Assembly (NCBI GenBank): GCA_026770025.1
Contig: JAMXDE010000020.1
Location: forward strand, 310,001-374,000
DNA length: 64,000 nucleotides
Direction of reading: 5' to 3'
Source of the DNA: Craspedostauros australis
Lineage: Eukaryota > Bacillariophyta > Bacillariophyceae > Mastogloiales > Achnanthaceae
The notes beneath the pieces are model-generated. The model made no database searches. It was not told the origin of the DNA and worked only from the letters and a program-made list of their open reading frames with translations. Shown one piece after another: positions 35,018 through 44,416 of the stretch; within the stretch, counting starts at the first letter, position 1, and each line of letters opens with the position of its first letter. The position numbers and the translations under genes are program-made.

Positions 35018-35035
35018 GATTAACAGTCGCAAGCT
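35018..35035 (+). promoter_or_regulatory. probable primer-binding site, complementary to the anticodon arm of tRNA-Asn
   Basis: Directly after the LTR lies GATTAACAGTCGCAAGCT. It lacks the TGG that pairs with a tRNA 3' CCA end. Its reverse complement contains CTGTTAA, the anticodon loop of tRNA-Asn(GUU), preceded by TGCGA and followed by TC, which pair as an anticodon stem. Priming by a tRNA cut in its anticodon loop is known for Drosophila copia (initiator tRNA-Met). The tRNA-Asn assignment is inference. Confidence 0.6.
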
Positions 35036-35337
35036 TTCACCTACTGAATTGATTGCGTGACAATCCATCCATCCTTCATCCTTCGTTCACCCACGAGCGA
35101 TCCCTTCACCTTCCATCACGTGACGACGTGATTTCGGCTTTCCTTCGGCTTTCTCGCATCCGCAGAACGCCCTCCTTTCGGTCCCTCTGCTGAGTTCGGG
35201 CCTTCCCACTCAGCCATCCAAGACTTCCTGCAGCACCCTCCCGCACCAGAAGACGATTCAGTCAGTGCACTCCAGCCTCAGCTATCCTTCAGCCTCCAGC
35301 ATCCGCATCCGCTCTCTCCATCCATCCATCGCTCATC

Positions 35338-38300
35338 ATGACGACTGCTGAGACGGACCTTGCCACCTTGGATCATATCCTCGGTGTCATCGGCATCCCT
35401 TCCGACTCAACTCCTCGCGATATCATCGCTCATGAGGACATCATCAGCCCTCTCGACCTCGTCTCTCTCACTGAGGATGACCTTCGCAGCTTCCATCTCA
35501 GTGGCAACACCGATGATGGCGAGCCTTTCACCGCATCCCTCGGCATCAACCACATCCGCAAGATCCTGAACCTCGGCAAGTGGTACCTCACCCAGTCCAT
35601 TCTGGATGAGGATACCTGGAACGAACTGGATCGCGCTACCTTCATGGCGTTCACGGCTGAGCAGAGCAACCCTTCTCTCCCTTCTTCGCACTCGCATTCG
35701 ACTGCAAGCTCTCCCATTCCGTCTCCGATGGGCATGGGCCACCACACCACCACTCCAGCATCCGCATTCCGTCCGGTGCCTGAAGAACCTCCGCATGTGA
35801 ACTTCGCATTCGATCCTTCGGCTTCGGTGCCTGATCCTGCCTTCCCGCAACCTCCTGTGACTCCATCCATGGCACCCTCTTCCAACTTCCAAGGTGTCCA
35901 AGCCATGGAGCTTCCAGCTGACTACGTCAAGGAGTTCAGCAAGGCGACCAAGCGAGAGAGTCTGTCGCTCCCAACACTGAAGGACGACAAACACTTCCTC
36001 ACCTTCATGCGGACCTTCGAGACTCTTTCCTTCTCCCATGGACTCAACCACCATCTCGATATGGATTTCATGCCGGCACCCAAGGACGAGGCCTTCTTCG
36101 CGAGCCAGAATCGCTACCTCTTCGCCGTGCTCACTGAGCATGTCAAGACTTCCAAGAGTCGGCGCATCATCCGTGCCTACAAGAAGTCTTGCGATGGCCG
36201 TGCGGCCTACGCCGATCTCGTCGATAGCTACACCAGTGGCGTCGTCGGCGAGACTCTGTCCATCAAGTACAGAGATGCCATCGTCGCCTTCCGTCTGGAC
36301 CAGACTTGGACCAAGACCCGCGAGCAATTCCTCGATGCTTGGGAAACCAAGCTCGACGACATCGAGGAGCTCGATGATGCATGCGTTGACGAGGCCGTCA
36401 AGCAGCAATGGCTGCGCACCGCCATCGGTCCCGATGTCGACCTGACTCGGGCCTACACCAACGTCAAGTCCAACTCCCGCCAACGTCACAAGCAATCTCG
36501 CGGCTTCATCAAGGTTGGTGTCTCCTTCGAAGACCTCCTCGAGTTCGTTCGAGATGAGGCACAATCCCTCGACGCCAACCAGCCTCGCACCACATCTCGG
36601 CGCAAGGTCAACAATGCCAAGACCGGTGGCTCTGCTGGCAAAGGCAATGGCAAGGACTATGCCAAGGACGACCGTCGTTCCATCCCCAATGATGAATGGC
36701 GTGAGATGTCCAAGGACCAACGCAAGGCATTCCTCGAAGCAAAGGGAAAGTGGCGCAAGAACAAGGGCAAGGGCAAGGCTGACTCCCACCGAGCTGCCAA
36801 CAACGCTGCCACATCTTCGGGCACCACCGACACTCCTTCCGCAACCCCATCCGCTGGTAACACGGACTCTTCCAAGGCTGGTGACCAGTCCACTGCCATC
36901 GATCGCCTTCTCGCTCAGACCAAGTCCACCTCTTCGTCTGACGATACTCCTCAACTGGTCTACAAGGGCCAGACCTGGCGCCTTGCCAACTCCACGGTGG
37001 TCCGGTACAGCTTCAACAAGCTTGTCAAGGACCACTCTGGCTCTCTCGTCGACAGCGGTGCCAATGGTGGCCTGGCCGGCGATGACGTCCTCGTTCTCTG
37101 CAAGACAGGACACACCGCTGATGTCAGTGGCATTGGTGACTCTGCCATCGCCAACCTCGACATCGGTACGGTTGCTGGTCTCATCCAGACCACCGAAGGG
37201 CCCATCATTGGTAAATTCCACCAATATGCGCTCTACGGAAAGGGCAAGACCATCCATTCATCCAACCAGCTTGGTGCCTTCGGAATGGATGTCAACGAAC
37301 GCCCACGGAATCTCCCTGGAGGTCGCCAGACCATCATCACACCAGGAGGCCACATCATCCCACTGGCTGTCCGACAGGGCCTGTCCTACATGGACATGGC
37401 CAAGCCCACCCGCTCCGAACTCGACAAGTATCCGCATGTCGACTTCACCGCGGACGACGAATGGGACCCTTCTTCCCTCGACCAGGAGATGAACCTCGAC
37501 GACGTCGCCGATGATGACGCCGCAGCACTCCAGCGCCGCGAGAACAACTCTACCGTTCTCACGGCCTACACTGGTGCTCGCCAAGCCGACATCGCTGACA
37601 ACCCGGGCAGCATCATTGCCACTCGCAAGCCTGCCGACTACGAGGCTCTCCGACCCCACTTCGGCTGGATACCAGCTCGTCGCGTTCGCGACACTCTTCG
37701 GTGTACCTCTCAATGGTACCGTACCGCCGAGCGCTTCTCCATGCGCAAGCATTTCAAGTCTCGGTTCCCAGCGGCCAACGTCGACCGTCTCCATGAGACG
37801 GTTGCGATGGATACGCTCTTCTCCGATACCCCTGCTCATGACGACGGGGTTCCCGGCCATGGCGGCTGCACCATGCTTCAGGTGTACGTCGCCCTCGACT
37901 CTCGGTTCACGGCCGGCTTTCCCATGCCATCCGAGAGCCGCATCTCCGACACTCTCCGTGACTTCATCCGACGCCACGGGGCTCCTGACCTACTGATGTC
38001 TGATAACGCCAAGGCGCAGATCGGTAACAAGGTTATGGAGATCCTCCGGCAGTATCACATCCGTGATCACCAGAGTGAGCCGGAACATCAACACCAGAAC
38101 GGCGCGGAACGCCGGATCCAGGATATCAAACGCACAACCAACGGTGTGATGGATCGCACGGGTACTCCCGACCGCTTCTGGCTGATCTGCACGCTCTATG
38201 TGATTGATCTCTTCAATCACATCGCGCAGGTCACCGCTGGCTCCATCACCCCTCTTCAAGCCGCCTTCGGACAGCGACCGGACATCTCCAAGTTCCTGTC

Positions 38301-40923
38301 CTACCGATGGTGGCAACCTGTCTACTACCGGGTTGACAACCCCACCTTCCCCAGCCAGTCTAAGGAGCGCAGTGGACGCTGGGCCGGTCCCTGCCTTCAC
38401 AAAGGCGATGATCTTACCTTCTGGGTCCTCGACGACGAGACCCAACGACTTCTTCCTCGGTCTGCCATCCGACCTGCCGACGACTCTGCCACCCGCAATC
38501 TTCGTGCGGACTTCCCCTTCCCCATTGTTGGGGAGGACGATGGCTCTGATGCCATGAATGTGGCGAATGGGGAGCCAGACGACGACATCTCCGTCCCTCC
38601 TGACTCCGACCCCATCGTACACTCCCTCGCCGATTCCATCCTGGCTGACCGCCGCGGCACAGACCCTGAAACAGTGGGGAATGCCAAGGTCCACATCCCG
38701 AAGTTCTCTCCCGAGGATCTCGTTGGGATGACCTTCATCCACGAGAAGGATGGCCAGCAAGTCAAAGCGGAGGTGGTGCAAAAGGTCAATGACCTTGACG
38801 CAGCCAACCACCAACGTATCAAGATGCTACTCGCACTGGCCGATGGGGAGACGCATGACCTCATCTCCTACGTTGAGCTCGCCGACATCATCGAACGGCA
38901 ACAGGAGCACAACGACGACCCCGACGCCAAGTGGGAGTTCGACTCCATCATCGGACACGAGGGTCCTCTCCCATCTTCCTCTCCCTCCTACAAGGGATCC
39001 AGCTTCAACGTCATCGTGAAATGGGGAGACGGCTCCACCTCCACTGAACCACTCTCCATCATGATTCAGGATGATCCTGTCTCTTGCGCTGCCTACGGCC
39101 GCCGCCACAAGCTGCTCGACGAGCCTGGCTGGAAGCGCCTCAAGCGCCTCGCCATCCGCACCAATCGTCTCGAGCGCCAGGTCAACAAATCGAAGACCTT
39201 CAACCACGCTCCTACCTTCCAGTTCGGTGTCCAAGTCCCTCGCAACCACAAGGAAGCGATGCGACTCGACGACAAGAACGGCAACTCCTTTTGGGCCGAC
39301 GCCGAGAAGAAGGAGATGGACCAACTCTTCGGGTACCACACCTTCAAGTCTCTCGGCAAAGGCGCCCCTGTCCCTTCCGGCTTCCAGAAGATCCGCCTCC
39401 AATGGGTCTATGCTGTGAAGCATGACCTCCGTCACAAGGCGCGCTGCGTCGCTGGTGGTCACCTCACCGACCCCTGCAAGGATGCGTCCTATGCAGGTGT
39501 GGTCAGTCTTCGCTCTCTCCGCCTCTCCCTCCTCGCTGGCGAACTCAACGGCATTCCAACATGGGTTGGAGACATCGGCAATGCGTATCTTGAGGCCTTC
39601 ACTCAAGAACGCATCTGCTTCATCGCTGGCGACGAATTCGGTGACTTCGCTGGTCATACCATGCAGATAGTCAAGGCACTCTACGGCCTGCGCACATCGG
39701 GCGCCCGATTCCATGAGGCTCTCGCCGACACCCTTCGCGACATGGGTTTCCTCCAATGCCGCTCCGATCCCGACGTCTGGATGCGTGACGCCAACTCCCA
39801 TTGGGAGTACGTCTGCGTCTACGTCGATGACCTCACCGCGACGATGGCCGATCCCCAGGCTTTCTTCGACATCCTCTCTTCGAAGTACGGGTACCAGCTC
39901 AAGGGAGTTGGTCCTATCAAGTACCATCTCGGTGCTGACTTCGGCCGTGATCCCGACGGCACTCTCAAGCTCTCCCCGCAATCCTACATCAAGCGGATGA
40001 TGGAGAACTACGAACGCATGTTCGGCGAGCTTCCACGCAAGGTCAGCTGCCCTCTCGACAAGGCCGACAGTCCGGAGCTCGACACCTCTTCCGAACTCAG
40101 CGAAACCGACAAACGCAAGTTCATGTCGCTCATCGGTGCACTCCAGTGGTGTATCTCCCTCGGACGGTTTGACATCTCTGTCGCCGTCATGACGCTGGCA
40201 CGCTTCCGCTCAGCTCCTCGCCAAGGTCATCTGGATCGCGCAAGGCGCATCTACGGATATCTTCGCAAGCATCCTGATGCTGCCATCCGCTTCCGCACCT
40301 GCGTCCCCCGCTTCGATCTTCACTACGAGGTTCCCAACCATGACTGGATCTACTCTGTCTACGGGAAGACCTCTGAGGAGATTCCGGACGATATCCCCGA
40401 GCCGAAAGGCAAACCAGTCCGAACCACCACGTTCGTCGACGCCAACCTTCTCCACTGCCAAGTCACTGGCAGATCCGCTACCGGTGCTCTCCATCTGGTC
40501 AACCAGACCCCCATCGAGTGGTTCTCCAAGCGTCAAGGCACGGTTGAGACCGCCACCTACGGGTCCGAGTTCGTCGCTGCCCGTCAAGCTACGGAGCAGA
40601 TCATCTCCCTCCGTCTTGCCCTTCGTGAAATGGGCATTCCGATCGACGGCCCCAGCTGGATGCTGGGTGACAATCAGTCCGTCATCACCTCCTCCACGGT
40701 CCCCAAGAGCATGCTCTCCAAGCGCCACAACGCACTGGCCTACCATCGCGTCCGGTCCGCTGTCGCCGCTGGCATCCTCTACTTCATCAAGATCCCCGGC
40801 ACGCAGAACGTCGCCGACGTGATGACGAAGTTCCTTCCATGGGCTGTCTTCTGGCCCCTCGTGAAGCCCATCCTCTTCTGGAAAGGACACACCGAGTCCT
40901 CTTCCCCGACCTACAAGACCTGA
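35338..40923 (+). CDS. copia gag-pol polyprotein (gag, protease, integrase, reverse transcriptase, RNase H)
   Basis: A single 1861-residue frame in Ty1/copia order. Gag covers about residues 1-560 (core around TWTKTREQFLDAWETKLDDI) and lacks a CCHC zinc knuckle, having a Lys/Gly-rich basic stretch near 420-500 instead. The protease motif is DSGA at 572. The integrase catalytic triad is D825 (MDTLF), D889 (SDNAKAQ) and E924 (QNGAERR); the usual HHCC finger upstream is not recognisable. Reverse transcriptase has LQWVYAVKHDLRHKARCVAGG and the catalytic YVDD at 1495-1498. RNase H begins near D1701 (FVDANLLH) and includes ATYGSEFVAAR. There are no stops or shifts, so it may be functional. Codon third positions are rich in C, unlike the neighbouring remnants. 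Confidence 0.95.
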   Translation: MTTAETDLATLDHILGVIGIPSDSTPRDIIAHEDIISPLDLVSLTEDDLRSFHLSGNTDDGEPFTASLGINHIRKILNLGKWYLTQSILDEDTWNELDRATFMAFTAEQSNPSLPSSHSHSTASSPIPSPMGMGHHTTTPASAFRPVPEEPPHVNFAFDPSASVPDPAFPQPPVTPSMAPSSNFQGVQAMELPADYVKEFSKATKRESLSLPTLKDDKHFLTFMRTFETLSFSHGLNHHLDMDFMPAPKDEAFFASQNRYLFAVLTEHVKTSKSRRIIRAYKKSCDGRAAYADLVDSYTSGVVGETLSIKYRDAIVAFRLDQTWTKTREQFLDAWETKLDDIEELDDACVDEAVKQQWLRTAIGPDVDLTRAYTNVKSNSRQRHKQSRGFIKVGVSFEDLLEFVRDEAQSLDANQPRTTSRRKVNNAKTGGSAGKGNGKDYAKDDRRSIPNDEWREMSKDQRKAFLEAKGKWRKNKGKGKADSHRAANNAATSSGTTDTPSATPSAGNTDSSKAGDQSTAIDRLLAQTKSTSSSDDTPQLVYKGQTWRLANSTVVRYSFNKLVKDHSGSLVDSGANGGLAGDDVLVLCKTGHTADVSGIGDSAIANLDIGTVAGLIQTTEGPIIGKFHQYALYGKGKTIHSSNQLGAFGMDVNERPRNLPGGRQTIITPGGHIIPLAVRQGLSYMDMAKPTRSELDKYPHVDFTADDEWDPSSLDQEMNLDDVADDDAAALQRRENNSTVLTAYTGARQADIADNPGSIIATRKPADYEALRPHFGWIPARRVRDTLRCTSQWYRTAERFSMRKHFKSRFPAANVDRLHETVAMDTLFSDTPAHDDGVPGHGGCTMLQVYVALDSRFTAGFPMPSESRISDTLRDFIRRHGAPDLLMSDNAKAQIGNKVMEILRQYHIRDHQSEPEHQHQNGAERRIQDIKRTTNGVMDRTGTPDRFWLICTLYVIDLFNHIAQVTAGSITPLQAAFGQRPDISKFLSYRWWQPVYYRVDNPTFPSQSKERSGRWAGPCLHKGDDLTFWVLDDETQRLLPRSAIRPADDSATRNLRADFPFPIVGEDDGSDAMNVANGEPDDDISVPPDSDPIVHSLADSILADRRGTDPETVGNAKVHIPKFSPEDLVGMTFIHEKDGQQVKAEVVQKVNDLDAANHQRIKMLLALADGETHDLISYVELADIIERQQEHNDDPDAKWEFDSIIGHEGPLPSSSPSYKGSSFNVIVKWGDGSTSTEPLSIMIQDDPVSCAAYGRRHKLLDEPGWKRLKRLAIRTNRLERQVNKSKTFNHAPTFQFGVQVPRNHKEAMRLDDKNGNSFWADAEKKEMDQLFGYHTFKSLGKGAPVPSGFQKIRLQWVYAVKHDLRHKARCVAGGHLTDPCKDASYAGVVSLRSLRLSLLAGELNGIPTWVGDIGNAYLEAFTQERICFIAGDEFGDFAGHTMQIVKALYGLRTSGARFHEALADTLRDMGFLQCRSDPDVWMRDANSHWEYVCVYVDDLTATMADPQAFFDILSSKYGYQLKGVGPIKYHLGADFGRDPDGTLKLSPQSYIKRMMENYERMFGELPRKVSCPLDKADSPELDTSSELSETDKRKFMSLIGALQWCISLGRFDISVAVMTLARFRSAPRQGHLDRARRIYGYLRKHPDAAIRFRTCVPRFDLHYEVPNHDWIYSVYGKTSEEIPDDIPEPKGKPVRTTTFVDANLLHCQVTGRSATGALHLVNQTPIEWFSKRQGTVETATYGSEFVAARQATEQIISLRLALREMGIPIDGPSWMLGDNQSVITSSTVPKSMLSKRHNALAYHRVRSAVAAGILYFIKIPGTQNVADVMTKFLPWAVFWPLVKPILFWKGHTESSSPTYKT

Positions 40924-40941
40924 ATGTCCGGGACACGCTTT

Positions 40942-40947
40942 GGGGAG
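40942..40947 (+). promoter_or_regulatory. polypurine tract of copia element
   Basis: GGGGAG immediately precedes the 3' LTR, the position of the primer for plus-strand DNA synthesis. Only 24 bases separate the gag-pol stop from the LTR. Confidence 0.75.
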
Positions 40948-41570
40948 TATTAGCGCACGCTAAATCTCTAACAATAGCGACACCCGTCGACCAATCAGAA
41001 ATCTTCACTTTTCTTACCTTTTCCGTTCCGAACGGAAATTTTGGTCGAAAATCCGTTGTGTCAGATTTGTGTCGCATTTCGCGTCGCAAGAATCGTTTTC
41101 CCTCAATCACAGATCCAAAAATGTCGTGGAAATTGATTTCTTGCCAAGATGAGCCAATCTGCCCAATCAGGACAGACTTGGATCTTGGGTGTGACACGTG
41201 CGAATCTTGCCCTGACCTTCTCAAGTGAATACGATCAATCGTGTGATCGTACTACTAGCAACATCGTGAGAAGACGTAATTCACAACACGGGCTATCGCG
41301 GTGTTTTGTTCATTGACTTTTGCACCTCATCTTCACGCAGTAACACGCACATTTGCCGTGTTGTCTCCGTGTTAATTTCACTTGCAATTTGCATGAGACC
41401 TGTCATGTCTCTCTCATGCTCACAGTTCTCAAGAAACCATCTTGTGAGCTCGCCCGCATTCATACTACCATACGAATAATACTCAATAACAAACACTCAT
41501 CCTCACCCCAACAACGATCTGATCACTCTACGTTTTGGTGCGGAATCCCATCCTTGATTTCGTTCTAACA
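40948..41570 (+). repeat. copia 3' LTR
   Basis: 623 bp, same ends as the 5' LTR (TATTAG...CTAACA). Should carry the polyadenylation region of the element. Confidence 0.95.
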
Positions 41571-41575
41571 CGAGA
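41571..41575. repeat. target site duplication of copia element, right copy (CGAGA)
   Basis: Identical to 34390-34394 and placed directly after the 3' LTR. Confidence 0.93.
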
Positions 41576-42111
41576 AAAGCTGCGATTTTGGCTTCTTGCG
41601 ATTCCATGGTAGTTGGGGATGGTGTGGGGGGCTTAGCCTTGTTGTTGACACGCACGGCAGCGACGGAGTGATGCTGGGGAGAAAGGAGGGAAGGCTTAGC
41701 AAGGCCTCCAGCAGTGCGAGTCCGCGCGAAGGTAGCAAGGCTGTGTGGTGTGCACAGATCCGCACGAACAACATACATTCGGCTCTGCCCCATCACTGGG
41801 GTCACCATGACCATTGCCACCTCTCCTGGTGCAAGAGGCCCATCGCGTTTGACTGTAGCGCCATCCGTGGTCTGCTTCATTGCAAACTCAACATGACATA
41901 TGCCCAGGTCACGGATCTTGCCACCTGATCGCTGGTGAGGTGCCACCTTCACACAATCACCAGCGCGCAGCATGCTTGCAAGGTGCAGACTGCAGTGAAT
42001 GGAGGATGATGTGTATTGTGTTGATGGAGGCTGCAGTTGAGTTGAAAGGCGCGTCGCAACACACACCAGAAACACGAGGACAGCGACACAGCGCATCGCA
42101 TCACCAGCCAT
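41571..42111 (-). pseudogene. Tc1/mariner-type transposase, 5' part, split by copia insertion
   Basis: Minus-strand frame open from ATG 42111 to the copia junction. Removing the copia element and one CGAGA copy joins this frame to the catalytic part at 34389 without a shift or stop (541 + 2147 bases = 896 codons). An internal ATG at 41608 (MESQEAKIAAF) is an alternative, shorter start. The upstream stretch has a coding look, with AGDCVKVAPHQRSGG and KIRDLGICHVEF resembling a small beta domain, so the longer start may be right. No promoter or terminal repeat could be fixed. Confidence 0.7.
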
Positions 42112-43647
42112 CAACGCACAGCACGGCGCAGCGCATCACAAGGGGCATGGGCAACATTGGATGGTCACAAGGCGCCTTGTATCATCCACTCTCTCTCATG
42201 TGGAGAGGCACAGTCATTCTACATTGTTGTACAACCAATGGCTACAAGCAGCAGAGAATCAACAGCAGGTCGTCCCAGATGCGCAATGTTTCCGTTGTCC
42301 ATTTTGTGAGGTCAGTTTTGTTGTTGTGGAATGGAGGCGCAATTCGGGACTCGCAAAGTGTTCGCATTGGCTGGCACATTCGGTAGAATTTTGATTAATC
42401 TCCATGGCCCCCAACAGCAAAAACTGGTTGAGAACACCAAACACAACACAACAACACGACAATGGAGAAACACAACAAAACTCATCAAGCGCCGTCGAAC
42501 GGCATCATCGGCGCTGCGACAGCCAGCGGTCCAGTGCAAGATCTGAGCGCATAGGCGGAACCGCCATGAAAATATTGGTAGACGAGCGAGAGGGGGATGT
42601 CATCTTGGCTTATTTGGGGCCGTGGCAGGCCCACGCGCACATGACGCGATTTGGAGGAAAATCTTCTCGTTGGATATGGTCTCTGCCTGGAATGCGCAGG
42701 CCATCCCAACGACTATTGATGGGCAAGATGCATCCAAGAGGATGTGATGAAGATGAAAACGAAGTTTGAGGGTCGGGGGTGGCCTGGAAGGTGCCCTCCG
42801 CAAGAAACAAGTGGCGGGCAAGAGTTTTTTGGTGGGTGGCGGCGGACACATCACGTGACTTGGGTGGTGATGGGTGCCATTGTCAAGTCACCCAGATCGC
42901 CAAGCCACCCATTCAAGATGTGTTCGGAATCAACTCAAGATGATCAGGACGGAGCCTTCTCCACGGATACGGTCTGGAAGAGGCTGCTAAGTGGGATGCA
43001 CACAAAATGGGGGTTTTTGGGTGTCGGAAAAAACTCCATGGTGCCATCATCACATGGAGATGTACCTTTGGAGGTACGAACTCCCAACCCATTCTGAACA
43101 CATCAGTGTGTTGCCAGAGAATGTGGGAACGCATGAGGGGCATGTGGAGGAGCTGCAAGGATCGTATCGACGAGATACGGATCCAAATCCGAACGGCATC
43201 CGTGTCGGAATCGTGTTTTCAAGATTTCTGCTTTTCAGTGCAGGGACAGTTCGGAGTATGAGATGCGGCTATCCGTGGAGAAGCTTCATGGGGTGGATAG
43301 ATGGGGGGTATCCGGATCCAATGTGATGCGCAGATTGCGAAAATGCCAGGGATGATAATGATGATCATGGGTGCTGAAGGTAGGGCAGCATGGTGCCATC
43401 GAGAATTTTCTGCACCCACCACCTGACTGACAGCAAGCCAAAACGACATTAAAAATAAAGTTCATACAAATTTAACTTCGATATTCAGAATCACTGATAG
43501 CCACGCGTTCGAATGCACTGTCTATTTTTAATTTTAAATGATGTGTTGTTGAGATATAACATCATAAGCAGTTGTTTGGATGGTTTTGGGTGTGCTCTAT
43601 TTTAGTCTAATTTATCACGACTCATCACGAGTAAAACTCAAAAACCA
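42112..43647. other. island DNA right of the transposase, no gene recognised
   Basis: About 1.5 kb of mixed composition, from GC-rich around 42780-43000 to AT-rich at 43450-43640. Short frames exist but none has a start, motif or composition to support it. The right terminal repeat of the mariner-type element should lie here. Confidence 0.4.
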
Positions 43648-43700
43648 CTCCACAACTAGTGTTATCGTTGGTGCATCAACTACGATTTGCACCTCGTACG
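43648..43700 (-). repeat. 53-bp inverted repeat, right copy
   Basis: Reverse complement identical to 27251-27303 over all 53 bases. Outer distance between the copies is 16,450 bases. Confidence 0.9.
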
Positions 43701-44416
43701 ACAAATGCAAAGAGAAATGTCGAGTCCACAGATCAGGAATAGAATCGCGTCCTGTTGCTGCTGTTGCTTGACGGAAGCAAGGAAGGAGGATGTGCGTGTG
43801 TGAGAGGTCTGATTGAGGGGGTGCTCCATCAGTTTTGGTGCCAAGAGTTGCAAAAAGTCCCATTGGCGTAAATCGTGGATGTTCTTCGTTCGTGTCGGTG
43901 TTGTTCTTTTTTCTCCCATCATGTTGGAAGAGCGAATCGCGAGAATCTTCGCTCGTTGGAGACCAGTGATGATGACTCTCTGTCTTCCGATCTTGCATCC
44001 AATGTGCCGCCGCGCTTTGGTGGGAGTTCCTCTTCCTCTCTTCTCTTCTTTTCTTTTGCCTTGCCTTGCTCTCGTCGAGAAGGTTCTTTGCACATGCCTC
44101 CTCTTCCCATCACAACAAAGCAACCCAACCACAATCCCAACTGAAGCCATCCGACGACTTGCGGGACAACGATTGCTCAGTGTAGTCGTATGCAACAGAA
44201 GCAACCGCGGCCAGCAGAAGCAAGAGCAGAAAATCTGCGGGCTACAGATCATCTCTCCATCCCGCTTCACTTCACATCACATCACATCACATCACACTCG
44301 GCCGCCTTCTTACTCGTTGGCAATATATGCGCGTACGAGCACTGTGCTGCAGCAAAGTGAACGTAATATACCATTATACTCTATTATACTCCATGATATT
44401 ATAGTATACTCACAGC
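43701..44416. other. right margin of the island and AMP deaminase promoter
   Basis: About 700 bases with no gene accepted. CATCACATCACATCACA repeats occur at 44272-44296. The AT-rich, palindromic ATATTATAGTATACT just before 44416 may be part of the core promoter or 5' UTR. Confidence 0.4.

Larger units (their letters stand above)
34395..41570 (+). mobile_element. complete Ty1/copia LTR retrotransposon (CoDi-like), 7176 bp
   Basis: Two direct LTRs of 623 bp, a 5-bp target duplication, a primer-binding site, one long gag-pol frame and a purine tract are all present in the expected order. The LTRs begin TATTAG and end CTAACA, so they form a near-perfect terminal inverted repeat (TG at the 5' end has become TA in both). 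Bases 35036-35337 are an untranslated leader rich in CATCCATCC-type words. The element sits inside a minus-strand transposase gene and is oriented opposite to it. Near-identical LTRs and an intact frame indicate recent movement. Confidence 0.95.

Noticed and set aside
35407-37257. 616-codon minus-strand frame opposite gag
   Set aside because: It is the antisense shadow of the copia coding frame; the C-rich third positions keep it free of stops.
27251-43700. Polinton/Maverick or other giant virus-like element
   Set aside because: Size and inverted termini fit loosely, but there is no DNA polymerase B, retroviral-type integrase of its own, packaging ATPase, protease or capsid gene between the repeats.
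32243-44416. CRISPR array or bacterial defence island
   Set aside because: Eukaryotic introns, LTR structure and tandem repeats without spacers exclude it.
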